Shown: piece after piece, positions 26,683 to 34,212 of the stretch
Position numbering within the stretch: position 1 is the first letter of the stretch
Layout: every line of letters begins with the position of its first letter
From: CAZVLQ01 sp964628185
GTDB lineage: Bacteria; Pseudomonadota; Zetaproteobacteria; Mariprofundales; Mariprofundaceae
Reading direction: 5' to 3'
Assembly (NCBI GenBank): GCA_964628185.1
Contig: CAZVLQ010000009.1
Span: 1 to 64,000 of the forward strand
DNA length: 64,000 nucleotides
Made by a program: the position numbers and the translations under genes
The notes under the pieces: model-generated
What the model was told of the DNA's origin: nothing
Database searches by the model: none
What the model saw: the letters and a program-made list of their open reading frames with translations, nothing else

Positions 26683-27300
26683 TCAACCCCCGGCGCCGGT
26701 TCCCTGTTCATTCGCGCCGGTATCATCTTTCTCTTTTGCAGGCCCGGCGGACACAATCACCCTGGCCGGTCTGAGCAGACGGCCGTGCAGGGTATAGCCG
26801 GCGGCATGCTGGGCAATCACCTTGCCGGCCGGCGCCTCGTCGGGCACCTGCGCCAGTGCTTCATGCAGATGAGGATTGAAGTCCTGACCCGGAGCATCCA
26901 CGCGCTCAATATGGAACTTGCGCATCGTATCATGCCACGCGTTCAGGGTCAGTTGCACACCCTCACGCAGCGCATCGGCATTATCATGTTCGCTCTTTAG
27001 CGCACGCTCCAGATTGTCCACCACATCCAGGATACCGGCGGCGAACCTCTCAATGGCGAATTTTCCGGCATCCTCGATTTCGCGTCTGGACCGCTTGCGC
27101 ACATTCTCCGTTTCGGCAAGCTGTCGCAGCAGCTTGTCCCTGAGTTCCGAAATCTCGGCCTGTGCGGCTTCCAAAGCGTCCGGTTCATGTTTTTTGTCTT
27201 CCTTTGGCTCATCGGGCGCCGCTGCTTCGGCCTTAGCCATGGTTGCAGCCTTTACGGAGATATTTTTGTCTCCCCGATTTTTCGCCTTGTCTTTCTTCAA
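26683..27300 (-). CDS. grpE: Nucleotide exchange factor GrpE
   Basis: GrpE releases ADP from DnaK. This 205-residue protein has a charged, low-complexity N-terminus (residues 1-50), a long coiled coil (about 55-110, ISELRDKLLRQLAETENVRKR), and the C-terminal beta domain with NPHLHEALAQVPDEAPAGKV. The start is TTG 27300, six bases after GGAGG and overlapping the hrcA stop (TTGA), so its translation depends on hrcA. The C-terminus is extended by a glycine/alanine-rich tail of about 20 residues. Confidence 0.95.
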   Translation of the reverse strand: MKKDKAKNRGDKNISVKAATMAKAEAAAPDEPKEDKKHEPDALEAAQAEISELRDKLLRQLAETENVRKRSRREIEDAGKFAIERFAAGILDVVDNLERALKSEHDNADALREGVQLTLNAWHDTMRKFHIERVDAPGQDFNPHLHEALAQVPDEAPAGKVIAQHAAGYTLHGRLLRPARVIVSAGPAKEKDDTGANEQGTGAGG

Positions 27301-28319
27301 TGCATTCCTCCTAACATCCAGCTGACCCGTCTGGCCGTGTAATCCACGATGGGCAGTACACGATCATAATGCATGCGTTTTGGCCCGATCACCCCCAGTG
27401 TTCCAACGGTGTTTAACGGCCCCTCGTAACGTGCCAGCACAACCGAGACCTGCTCCATATCCACCAGGGCGTGTTCGCTACCGATAAATACCCTGACGCC
27501 GTACTCCTCACGTTCAACCTGTTCAACCAGGCGCAACAATTGCCCCTTCTCTTCAAAAGTGGCCATAAGCGAACGTACTGTATCAATAACGCCGAATTCC
27601 GGCATATTGAGCAGCTGCCGCTGTCCGCTGACGATGATGTCTTCCTGTTCCTCCATAGGGGCGTCAGCCCACCGTTTCAAGTCCGCCAGCAAACGGTGGA
27701 TATGCATACGGTCCAGTTTCATTTCACGTCGCAGGCGCAGACGGGCTTCCTCCAGGCTACAGTCCTGCAACATGTCGTTCAGGCGCATGGAAAGCCGGTG
27801 CAGATCATTCCCGGCAAGCAGCGGGGGCCGCCTGAGCAGGCAATTCCGGACATCGCCGGAATCGGTCACAATCACTGCCAATATCCGTTCCGAGCTTACA
27901 GGTACGAGTTCCAGCCTGTGAATACGGTAAAAACCGGGCTCACGTACCCAGACCATGCCGGCAAAATGCGTCAGGCTGGCCAGTTCATCCGTCGCCCGTC
28001 GCAGCAAGGTCCTTTTTTCTTCCACGTCTTTCAGATGAAGGGAAACAAGCCGCTCCAGAGACTGCTGCATATCCTTGTCCATCACCATCAGGCTATCCAC
28101 AAAATAGCGCAGGCCGGCATCGGTCGGTACACGGCCGGCCGAAGTATGTGGTGAAAACAGCAGGCCCTGCTTCTCAAGTTCGCTCATGACACTGCGAATG
28201 GACGCAGGCTTTAAGTCAATCCTGCCCTGCCGCGAAATCGTGCACGAACCCACCGGCTTGCCGGTATCAAGATAGATGCGCACAACTTCACCCAGGATTT
28301 GTTCGTGTCGTTCGTTCAA
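27297..28319 (-). CDS. hrcA: Heat-inducible transcription repressor HrcA
   Basis: HrcA represses class I heat-shock genes by binding CIRCE operators. The 340-residue protein has an N-terminal winged helix (GKPVGSCTIS...SIRSVMSELEKQGLL), the LFSPHTSAGRVPTDAGLRYFVD signature at about residue 53, and a GAF-like C-terminal domain. The start is TTG 28319, six bases after GGAG. An ATG four bases upstream is out of frame. It heads hrcA-grpE-dnaK-dnaJ-dapB and probably represses its own operon. Confidence 0.96.
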   Translation of the reverse strand: MNERHEQILGEVVRIYLDTGKPVGSCTISRQGRIDLKPASIRSVMSELEKQGLLFSPHTSAGRVPTDAGLRYFVDSLMVMDKDMQQSLERLVSLHLKDVEEKRTLLRRATDELASLTHFAGMVWVREPGFYRIHRLELVPVSSERILAVIVTDSGDVRNCLLRRPPLLAGNDLHRLSMRLNDMLQDCSLEEARLRLRREMKLDRMHIHRLLADLKRWADAPMEEQEDIIVSGQRQLLNMPEFGVIDTVRSLMATFEEKGQLLRLVEQVEREEYGVRVFIGSEHALVDMEQVSVVLARYEGPLNTVGTLGVIGPKRMHYDRVLPIVDYTARRVSWMLGGMH

Positions 28320-28424
28320 GCATGCTCCAAATGCAGAAAGATAAGCCGCCGTCCGGTGTGAAAAACATGTCAGTTCAGATGTCTGTTCAGGTTTCCGGGG
28401 CGCAAGTCATACAAGCGGCGTTAA

Positions 28425-28451
28425 CCGGCACTCTAAAACCACAAGTGACAA
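28425..28451 (-). promoter_or_regulatory. Degenerate CIRCE-like operator upstream of hrcA
   Basis: On the minus strand, TTGTCACTT - nine bases - GAGTGCCGG matches the CIRCE consensus (TTAGCACTC-N9-GAGTGCTAA) at 6 of 9 positions in each half with the correct spacer. It lies about 105 bases upstream of the hrcA TTG. The presence of HrcA makes a CIRCE likely, but the match is weak. Confidence 0.4.
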
Positions 28452-28557
28452 GTATGTGAGATGTATCGAACCTGTCAATCCGAAGAAATCCGGGGTTTCC
28501 GTTGAGGTGGAAAAAATATTCCGGATTGTAAGTGCCGTCTGGCACATGTGAAAGGTT

Positions 28558-28585
28558 TTGACATCCAACCGCCGGCGCATATACT
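28558..28585 (+). promoter_or_regulatory. Sigma-70 promoter for rplM-rpsI
   Basis: A perfect -35 hexamer TTGACA (28558-28563) is followed after 16 bases by TATACT (28580-28585), one base off the -10 consensus. It lies 56 bases upstream of the rplM start and fits strong ribosomal-protein transcription. The remainder of the 320-base hrcA-rplM gap shows no gene. Confidence 0.78.
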
Positions 28586-28640
28586 CCGCGCCTCTTGAAA
28601 AAACGGCCCGTATTGTGGCCTGGGTAATGGAGTAGCACAC

Positions 28641-29069
28641 ATGCGTACCTGGACTTACCGCCCCGGCAGTATCGAGCGCGAATGGTATGTCGTCGATGCC
28701 AGCAACGCCGTGCTTGGGCGTCTGGCAACCAGAGTGGCCACCATCCTGCGCGGCAAGCACCGCCCCCAGTATACCCCGCATGCCGATTGCGGAGACCATG
28801 TGGTGATCATCAACGCGGACAAGGTGCGCGTGACCGGGCGCAAGGAAGAACAAAAACTGTATCACCGCCATACCGGTTATCCCGGTGGCCTGAAAAGCAT
28901 CACGTTGAAAGCGCAGCGGCAGAAACACCCCGAGAGAGTGATCGAAGCCGCCGTCAGAGGCATGTTGCCGAAGAATTCCCTGGGACGTAAGATGTTCAAA
29001 AAAATGAAGGTTTATGCGGGTGACAAGCATCCGCATGCAGCCCAGAACCCCAAAATTTTGAGCCTGTAG
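28641..29069 (+). CDS. rplM: 50S ribosomal protein L13
   Basis: L13 is an early-assembly protein of the large ribosomal subunit. The 142-residue length and the motifs WYVVDASNAVLGRLATRVA, GDHVVIINADKVRVTGRK, YRHTGYPGG-like (YHRHTGYPGGLKS) and MLPKNSLGRKMFKKMKVYAG are those of the bacterial family. A short GGAG precedes the ATG. It is followed 39 bases later by rpsI, the universal partner gene. In enterics L13 represses this operon by binding its leader; the leader here is about 50 bases and no conserved structure was identified. Confidence 0.98.
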   Translation: MRTWTYRPGSIEREWYVVDASNAVLGRLATRVATILRGKHRPQYTPHADCGDHVVIINADKVRVTGRKEEQKLYHRHTGYPGGLKSITLKAQRQKHPERVIEAAVRGMLPKNSLGRKMFKKMKVYAGDKHPHAAQNPKILSL

Positions 29070-29108
29070 AGTCTCTCAACCGACTCCTGGGCTAACGAGG
29101 TAAAACCG

Positions 29109-29501
29109 ATGGCAGAATCCATATACCGCGGCACGGGGCGCCGTAAAAGCAGCGTGGCGAGGGTTGTCATTCAACCCGGAAGCGGAAAAATTGAAATCAA
29201 CGGCAGAGAAGCAAACCATTATTTCCCCGTCGAGATCGTACGCCAGCATGCCCTTTCGCCATTGAGTCTGACCCAGTTATCCGGACGCCTTGATGTGCGT
29301 ATCAAGGTGCACGGCGGAGGCACCAGCGGTCAGGCCGGCGCCATACGGCATGGTCTGGCTCGCGCCCTGATCGAATTTGACTCCGGCCTGCGGCCACAGG
29401 TTAAGCAGGCAGGCATGCTCACCCGCGATGCACGCAAGGTGGAGCGAAAAAAATACGGCCTGCACAAGGCCAGAAAGGCGCCGCAGTTCTCCAAGCGCTG
29501 A
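29109..29501 (+). CDS. rpsI: 30S ribosomal protein S9
   Basis: S9 sits at the head of the 30S subunit and its C-terminal tail reaches the P-site tRNA. The 130-residue protein has YRGTGRRKSSVARV at the start, the GGGTSGQAGAIRHGLARALIEFD core and the invariant basic tail ending KAPQFSKR, so both ends are intact. An intrinsic terminator follows 22 bases after the stop, closing the rplM-rpsI unit. Confidence 0.98.
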   Translation: MAESIYRGTGRRKSSVARVVIQPGSGKIEINGREANHYFPVEIVRQHALSPLSLTQLSGRLDVRIKVHGGGTSGQAGAIRHGLARALIEFDSGLRPQVKQAGMLTRDARKVERKKYGLHKARKAPQFSKR

Positions 29502-29523
29502 TTTTTTAAGATTTCAGATGCTG

Positions 29524-29551
29524 AAAAGGCGGGGTTTCCCCCGCCTTTTTT
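29524..29551 (+). terminator. Intrinsic terminator after rpsI
   Basis: GGCGGGG (29528-29534) pairs perfectly with CCCCGCC (29539-29545) across a four-base loop. The stem is preceded by AAAA and followed by a run of six T (29546-29551). This is the clearest rho-independent terminator in the window. Confidence 0.93.
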
Positions 29552-29609
29552 GTTTATGTTCAATCCAGCCCGGTATTTACCGCCATCGGTGAATCCGTAG
29601 GATGGGGCA

Positions 29610-30644
29610 ATGAAAAAAATCCCCGTCTCTGTTTTTGGCGCCACCGGCTACGCCGGGGCGGAACTGATCCGTCTGCTGGAGACTCACCCGTATTTCAGAA
29701 TCAGTCATCTGGCGTCACATTCACGGGCCGGCGGAAAACTCGTCGACGTGCTTCCCGGTACGGCAGGCGATACAGCCGACATCACACTGGCCCCTGCCGA
29801 TGCGCCGTTGCCGGATGATGTGCAGCTCGTCTTTACGGCGTTGCCCCACGGCGCAGCCGCCGCAATCGTGAAGAAAGCGCTGGATGCCGGTAAAAAAGTG
29901 ATTGATCTATCCGCTGATTTTCGTCACAGGGATGCGACAATCTACCGGCAGGCCTATGGACTGGACCACCCGTATCCCGAATTACTGCAAGACGCCGCAT
30001 TCGGCCTGAGCGAATATGCAAGGGATGATGTGGCCAAAGCACGGCTGGTAGCCAACCCGGGATGCTATCCGACATCCACACTGTTGCCGCTGCTGCCCCT
30101 GCTCAGGGCAAGGGTGGTGGATGTGTCGCGAATCATTGTGGATTCCAAATCAGGCGCCTCCGGTGCGGGAAGGAGCGCAAAAACAGACTTGCTCTATTGC
30201 GAGATCAATGAAGATGTACGTGCCTACGGACTTCCCCGGCACCGGCATGCCTGGGAAATGGAAGAATGGGCCGGTGTTTTTTCGGGAGAAAAGATCACGG
30301 TGCATTTCGTACCGCATATCCTGCCCATGACGCGGGGCATGTTGACGACCTTGCACCTTGCTGGCCCTGATCCGGAATGCTGGCACGAAATTCTGGCGGA
30401 AGCCTACCGGGATGAGCCTTTTATACGGGTCATGCCCGCGGGCCGGCTTCCCTCCACCGCCTTTGTGTCCGGCAGCAACCGCTGCGATATCGGAATCGTG
30501 GTCACCGGCGATAAAACAGCCGTGATCATCAGTTGCCTGGACAACCTGATCAAGGGCGCCGCCGGGCAGGCCGTACAGAACGCCAATATCATGTTTGCCT
30601 GCCAGGAGACCATGGGCCTACCCGCGACCGCTCTCTGGCCCTGA
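29610..30644 (+). CDS. argC: N-acetyl-gamma-glutamyl-phosphate reductase
   Basis: ArgC carries out the NADPH-dependent third step of arginine synthesis. The 344-residue protein begins with the nucleotide-binding VSVFGATGYAGAELIRLL. The catalytic cysteine lies in LVANPGCYPTSTLLPL at about residue 150, SKSGASGAGR is at about 178, and HRHAWEMEE follows. These mark the long type 1 ArgC. It starts 58 bases after the rpsI terminator and is followed by a coiled-coil protein and a bactofilin, a grouping seen in betaproteobacteria and relatives. Confidence 0.96.
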   Translation: MKKIPVSVFGATGYAGAELIRLLETHPYFRISHLASHSRAGGKLVDVLPGTAGDTADITLAPADAPLPDDVQLVFTALPHGAAAAIVKKALDAGKKVIDLSADFRHRDATIYRQAYGLDHPYPELLQDAAFGLSEYARDDVAKARLVANPGCYPTSTLLPLLPLLRARVVDVSRIIVDSKSGASGAGRSAKTDLLYCEINEDVRAYGLPRHRHAWEMEEWAGVFSGEKITVHFVPHILPMTRGMLTTLHLAGPDPECWHEILAEAYRDEPFIRVMPAGRLPSTAFVSGSNRCDIGIVVTGDKTAVIISCLDNLIKGAAGQAVQNANIMFACQETMGLPATALWP

Positions 30645-30676
30645 GCCCGACGTCCGATTCAGACTCCGGGCCGCCG

Positions 30677-31366
30677 ATGAAAAAGATATTCCGGTCGTTT
30701 CAGCTGATGCTGCTGGATCCTTCGGGCAACAAAACCGTGCGCAGTTTCCGCATCAGGCCTGCCCTGCTTCTGTTGATTGTCCTGATGCTGCTACCGGGCG
30801 CTGCATGGATGATCTGGTTCTATACGCCAAAAAGTATTTCCACCGTCCCTTCCCGATACTATCAGCTACAACGCACCAATCAGGATTTCACGGAAAAACT
30901 GGCGGAAGCGCAGGGGGAAATTTCCCTGCGGGATGCGCAAATCAACAGTCTGAAAGCGGAACTGAAAAATGCACGGACCCGGGCTGAATCCATGCAGCAG
31001 AGAATACAGACTTATGTAAGTATCCTGGAGGCCCGCAAGGCTGTCGGCGTGCGTATTCTTCGGGCCGGTGCATCGTGGAAGGCTCCGAACGAACTGGGTT
31101 ACGATATCACGCTGGTCAAAGGCGGAAATTATCCGCGCCAGGTGAGCGGGAAATTGCGTATGGTTGCGCATGACAGTGCGGGACACAGACTCACCCTTCA
31201 ACTTGGGGGGGAAGTGCCGGAGTTGCCTTACCGCATGGAAAGCCATACCTTTCTGCGTGGGATTTATCCGTGGAACGCGGATTGGAGACCGGATCATCTT
31301 TTGATTATCCGACTTAATCAGCGAGGCAGGGAACGCGACCAAATTGATATTGAAATACGAGGATAA
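30677..31366 (+). CDS. Coiled-coil inner-membrane protein (DUF6776-like)
   Basis: This 229-residue protein is of unknown function. A short basic N-terminus is followed by one membrane helix (residues 27-49, LLLLIVLMLLPGAAWMIWF), then a coiled coil of about 75 residues (QRTNQDFTEKLAEAQGEISL...) and a C-terminal beta-rich domain (about 125-229) with repeated L-x-L strands. The topology predicts a periplasmic domain. ATG 30677 is chosen because the upstream frame runs inside argC. It is six bases upstream of a bactofilin gene, which suggests it connects the bactofilin polymer to the envelope. The family name is from memory of the same gene order. Confidence 0.75.
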   Translation: MKKIFRSFQLMLLDPSGNKTVRSFRIRPALLLLIVLMLLPGAAWMIWFYTPKSISTVPSRYYQLQRTNQDFTEKLAEAQGEISLRDAQINSLKAELKNARTRAESMQQRIQTYVSILEARKAVGVRILRAGASWKAPNELGYDITLVKGGNYPRQVSGKLRMVAHDSAGHRLTLQLGGEVPELPYRMESHTFLRGIYPWNADWRPDHLLIIRLNQRGRERDQIDIEIRG

Positions 31367-31372
31367 ACAGGT

Positions 31373-31822
31373 ATGAGACGAAACAAACTTTCAAACCGGG
31401 GCAATACCGACAGCCACAACATCGACACGCTGATCGGCGAACACGCGCATTTTCACGGGGAACTGAACTTTGAAGGTGCGGTACGCATTGACGGAAAATT
31501 TGAGGGAAACATTCGCTCGCACAACGACGGCACCCTGATCGTGAGTGAAACAGCACTTATCGAGGGTGAAGTGGATGTACCGTGCCTGATCCTGCACGGT
31601 GCCATCCGTGGCAATGTCCGTGCCGGAAAAAGCCTTCAAATCAGCACAACAGGCCGGCTTAACGGTGATGTCGAGTATGCCATGATCGCCCTGGCGGAAG
31701 GCGCCGCCGTCAATGGCCGCTGCACCCGGATCGAAGACAAGGAGCACGTCAGACAGGCCCCAAGAGTAAAGGTGGCGGCGGCAAATGATGCAAAACCATC
31801 ACCCCAGGCCGCTTCGGGCTAG
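31373..31822 (+). CDS. Bactofilin (polymer-forming cytoskeletal protein)
   Basis: Bactofilins self-assemble into filaments that organise cell-wall enzymes and polysaccharide machinery. The 149-residue protein has the standard layout: a disordered N-terminus, a right-handed beta-helix core (about residues 22-120, with repeats such as FEGAVRIDGKFEGNIR, VSETALIEGEVD, ILHGAIRGNVRA and LQISTTGRLNGDV), and a basic disordered tail. It follows the coiled-coil membrane protein by six bases. Its TAG stop codon is part of a mobile-repeat terminus. Confidence 0.93.
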   Translation: MRRNKLSNRGNTDSHNIDTLIGEHAHFHGELNFEGAVRIDGKFEGNIRSHNDGTLIVSETALIEGEVDVPCLILHGAIRGNVRAGKSLQISTTGRLNGDVEYAMIALAEGAAVNGRCTRIEDKEHVRQAPRVKVAAANDAKPSPQAASG

Positions 31823-31841
31823 CCCGCATATTGCACGAAGG
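31819..31841. repeat. Single terminus of the TTGCA-type mobile repeat at the bactofilin stop
   Basis: CTAG (31819-31822) is followed by CCCGCATATTGCACGAAGG (31823-31841), identical over 19 bases to the partial copy at 22391-22409. The bactofilin stop TAG is inside the four-base flank. Only a terminus remains, and the gamma-carbonic-anhydrase gene begins 13 bases later. Confidence 0.7.
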
Positions 31842-31853
31842 CGGCGCTGATCC

Positions 31854-32354
31854 ATGATTACGCCGTATCTGCACTGGCAGCCCCAAATTGAGCCCTCGGC
31901 TTTCATCGCCGCATCGTCCGAAGTGATCGGCCGCGTAAAAATCGGTGCGGATTCAAGTATCTGGCATCAATGCGTGCTGCGTGGCGATGTGCACGATATC
32001 GTCATCGGCGAACGCAGCAACATCCAGGATCTGAGCGTTATTCATACCAGCGAGGGCGTTTCACCCTGCGTCATCGGCAACGATGTGACGGTCGGCCACC
32101 GTGTTATCCTGCATGGATGTGAAGTACAGGACCGCTGTCTGGTCGGCATGGGCGCCATCCTCATGGATGCTTCGGTGCTCGAAAGCGGCTGTTTTCTGGG
32201 GGCGGGCTCGCTGGTCCCGGAGCACAGGGTGCTGCGTGGCGGATATTTATATGCCGGTGTTCCCGCCCGTGAACGGCGTGAGCTGACGGAGGAAGAAAAC
32301 GCCTTTCTTCTCACCTCCGCCCGTCAGTATGTTGAGCTGTCCAGAACATATTAA
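31854..32354 (+). CDS. Gamma-carbonic-anhydrase-like hexapeptide-repeat protein
   Basis: This 166-residue left-handed beta-helix protein is of the YrdA/PaaY/Cam group. Hexapeptide turns run from about residue 15 to 130. The zinc ligands of gamma-carbonic anhydrases are in place: the first His in QDLSVIHTSEG and the HxxxxH pair in VTVGHRVILHGC. A GMGAILMDASVLE segment and a C-terminal helix (LTEEENAFLLTSARQYVELS) complete the fold. Many relatives have weak or no carbonic anhydrase activity, so the reaction is unproven. The TAA stop lies inside the left terminus of the 251-base mobile repeat. Confidence 0.9.
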   Translation: MITPYLHWQPQIEPSAFIAASSEVIGRVKIGADSSIWHQCVLRGDVHDIVIGERSNIQDLSVIHTSEGVSPCVIGNDVTVGHRVILHGCEVQDRCLVGMGAILMDASVLESGCFLGAGSLVPEHRVLRGGYLYAGVPARERRELTEEENAFLLTSARQYVELSRTY

Positions 32355-32601
32355 CCCGGATATTGCATGAGACCCGCAGCGGAAAGGAATGGAAATGTTT
32401 GACATTAACGGATTGTATTGTTTCAGGCGCCTGTTTTCGCATGACGGCCTGCGTTTTGCGGCGTCCGGCTTGTCCGGGCGCGCCGGATACGCGCTTTCGG
32501 CTGCAAACCATAGCAACGGCTATGCTTTTTGCCTGCAAGCGCGCCCCGGCATCACCTGTCCTGCGCCAGCCATCCGCAATCTCATGCAATATCCGGGTTA
32601 A
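32351..32601. mobile_element. Complete 251-bp MITE-like element with perfect 22-base terminal inverted repeats
   Basis: Positions 32351-32372 (TTAACCCGGATATTGC...) are perfectly complementary to 32580-32601. Both ends carry TTAA, which could be a duplicated target rather than part of the repeat. Inside is an imperfect palindrome CATAGC-AACG-GCTATG (32509-32524). There is no transposase gene, so it would need to be moved in trans. Related single ends occur at 22387 and 31819. The motif resembles ends I associate with IS1380-type elements, but I cannot confirm that. Confidence 0.85.
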
Positions 32602-32605
32602 CCCG

Positions 32606-33565
32606 GTGAGTGAACTGCGGGCGGCAATTGATATCGGCTCCAATACATTCCGGCTGCTGATTGCGGCCCCTGCTGCCGCTGAGCAATCCATACCCTGGAA
32701 AACCGTTTATTACACGCACCGCATCATCCGCCTTGGCGAGGGGTTGCATCACACGGGCAGACTTTCCGGTACCGGCATGGCGCGTGCCATCAAGGCATTG
32801 AAAGAATTCTCACGTATCATTTCAGACCACGGCATCAGACCGGAATACACCTTTGCCGTTGCCACCGCCGCCATGCGCGAGGCATCCAACGGAGAAATGT
32901 TTCGCCGGCGCATCCGCCGGGAAGCCGGCCTGGATATCCGGGTTGTTCACGGTGATGCGGAAGCCGCTTTATCACTCGCCGGTGCGATGGCCGTGCTTCA
33001 TCCGGACGTACGCAAGGATATGCTGCTGTTTGATATCGGCGGCGCCAGCACCGAATTTATCCGCGCCCGTGAGAGCCGTATGCTCGACGCAGAGAGCCGG
33101 AAGCTGGGCGTGGTTCGACTGGTGGAGGCATTCTTGAAAAGCGATCCACCCGGCACAACGGATTACGTCGGCATGGTCCACGAAAGCCTCGCCCATCTTT
33201 CCGAAGTTGAACACCGCTGGCAAGACGGGCGTATTCCTTCGCATCTGGTTGGAACGGCCGGAACGGTAACAACGCTGGCCGCCATTCACCTGGACCTCGT
33301 GCCCTATGATGTGAAACGCATCAACAATCATGTTATCAGCAAGGCGGCATTTTTTGCCCTGCGCGACCGCCTGCTGGAGCTTACACACGATCAGCGTCAG
33401 GCTATCCGTACCATAGAAACAGGCCGCGCCGACCTGATGGTGGCCGGACTTGCCATGATTGAGGCTATTCTGGAGCGCTGGCGACACAGGCAATTAATCG
33501 TGGTGGATGCAGGTCTGCTTGAAGGTGCCTGGCTGCAGGGCCGCCTCAATCAACTGCCAAAGTAG
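32606..33565 (+). CDS. Ppx/GppA family phosphatase (exopolyphosphatase or pppGpp phosphatase)
   Basis: This protein of the ASKHA fold hydrolyses polyphosphate or pppGpp. The start GTG 32606 yields 319 residues beginning SELRAAIDIGSNTFRLLIA, the phosphate-1 motif. Other landmarks are ATAAMREASNG at about residue 90, the second phosphate motif LLFDIGGASTEFI at about 140, and VGTAGTVTTLAA at about 215. Earlier in-frame starts lie inside the mobile element and would add non-homologous residues. Because the element ends five bases before the GTG, the natural ribosome site may have been replaced. At 319 residues it is the short single-domain form. It overlaps the next convergent gene by 16 bases. 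Confidence 0.9.
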   Translation: MSELRAAIDIGSNTFRLLIAAPAAAEQSIPWKTVYYTHRIIRLGEGLHHTGRLSGTGMARAIKALKEFSRIISDHGIRPEYTFAVATAAMREASNGEMFRRRIRREAGLDIRVVHGDAEAALSLAGAMAVLHPDVRKDMLLFDIGGASTEFIRARESRMLDAESRKLGVVRLVEAFLKSDPPGTTDYVGMVHESLAHLSEVEHRWQDGRIPSHLVGTAGTVTTLAAIHLDLVPYDVKRINNHVISKAAFFALRDRLLELTHDQRQAIRTIETGRADLMVAGLAMIEAILERWRHRQLIVVDAGLLEGAWLQGRLNQLPK

Positions 33566-34212
33566 GTGTCCGCCGTCCGCCGGGCGGCATCCATGCCCGC
33601 CTGCACCTTTGCCAGCGCTTCTTCGAGCCGTTCATTCGGCAAGACGGCTACAGGCTCGCCAAACACGAACACTCCCCTGGAGAACGGCTTCGGAATGTAG
33701 AAGCGATCCCAGGAATTGATCCGCCAGCAGCGGCTGGCGGCAAAGCATACGGGCACCACGGGCAGGCCGGTTTTCATGGCAAGCTGGATACTTCCTTTCG
33801 TGACCTGTTCGCGAGGCCCTTTTGGCCCGTCCGGCGTAATACCGAGATTACAATGCTCTTTTTTAACCGAACGGATCATTTTCAGCATGGCCTTCGCACC
33901 ACCGCGGGTACTGGAACCCCGCACCGTCCTGATTCCCAGTAAATGCATGGTGTCCGCAATAAATGCTCCGTCACGGTGCTCCGAGATAAGCATGTAGCCG
34001 TAAAATCTGCGTTGCTTGTAACCCAAAAGTGTTCGCCGGAAGGGATACGGCATCAGCAGCATGCGTGCATGCCAGAATGCATAGAGATGCCGTTCTCCCT
34101 GTAAGTTTGAATATGGCCTGCCCACCCATTGCCAGCGGATTGTGCCTGCGAGAAACAGGTAAACCAGGCGAATAAGTTGGGGTACGAGCCGGCAAACCAG
34201 GCGGTCAATCAT
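33550..34212 (-). CDS. Lysophospholipid acyltransferase-like protein (DUF374)
   Basis: This 220-residue membrane-associated protein is of the DUF374 family, related to lysophospholipid and lipid A acyltransferases. A hydrophobic N-terminus (LIRLVYLFLAGTI) is followed by FWHARMLLMPY, where His replaces the HxxxxD block, then SEHRDGAFIADTMHLLGI, RGSSTRGGAKAML at about residue 97 and the conserved ITPDGPKGPREQVTKGSIQLA at about 125. It overlaps msbA by 4 bases, a pairing common in proteobacteria that suggests a role in lipid A or related outer-membrane lipids. Its substrate is not established. Confidence 0.88.
   Translation of the reverse strand: MIDRLVCRLVPQLIRLVYLFLAGTIRWQWVGRPYSNLQGERHLYAFWHARMLLMPYPFRRTLLGYKQRRFYGYMLISEHRDGAFIADTMHLLGIRTVRGSSTRGGAKAMLKMIRSVKKEHCNLGITPDGPKGPREQVTKGSIQLAMKTGLPVVPVCFAASRCWRINSWDRFYIPKPFSRGVFVFGEPVAVLPNERLEEALAKVQAGMDAARRTADTYFGS

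Noticed and set aside
32363..32605. N-terminal extension of the Ppx/GppA frame through the mobile element
   Set aside because: The 81 extra residues come from the repeat and resemble nothing in the family; GTG 32606 gives the normal start.
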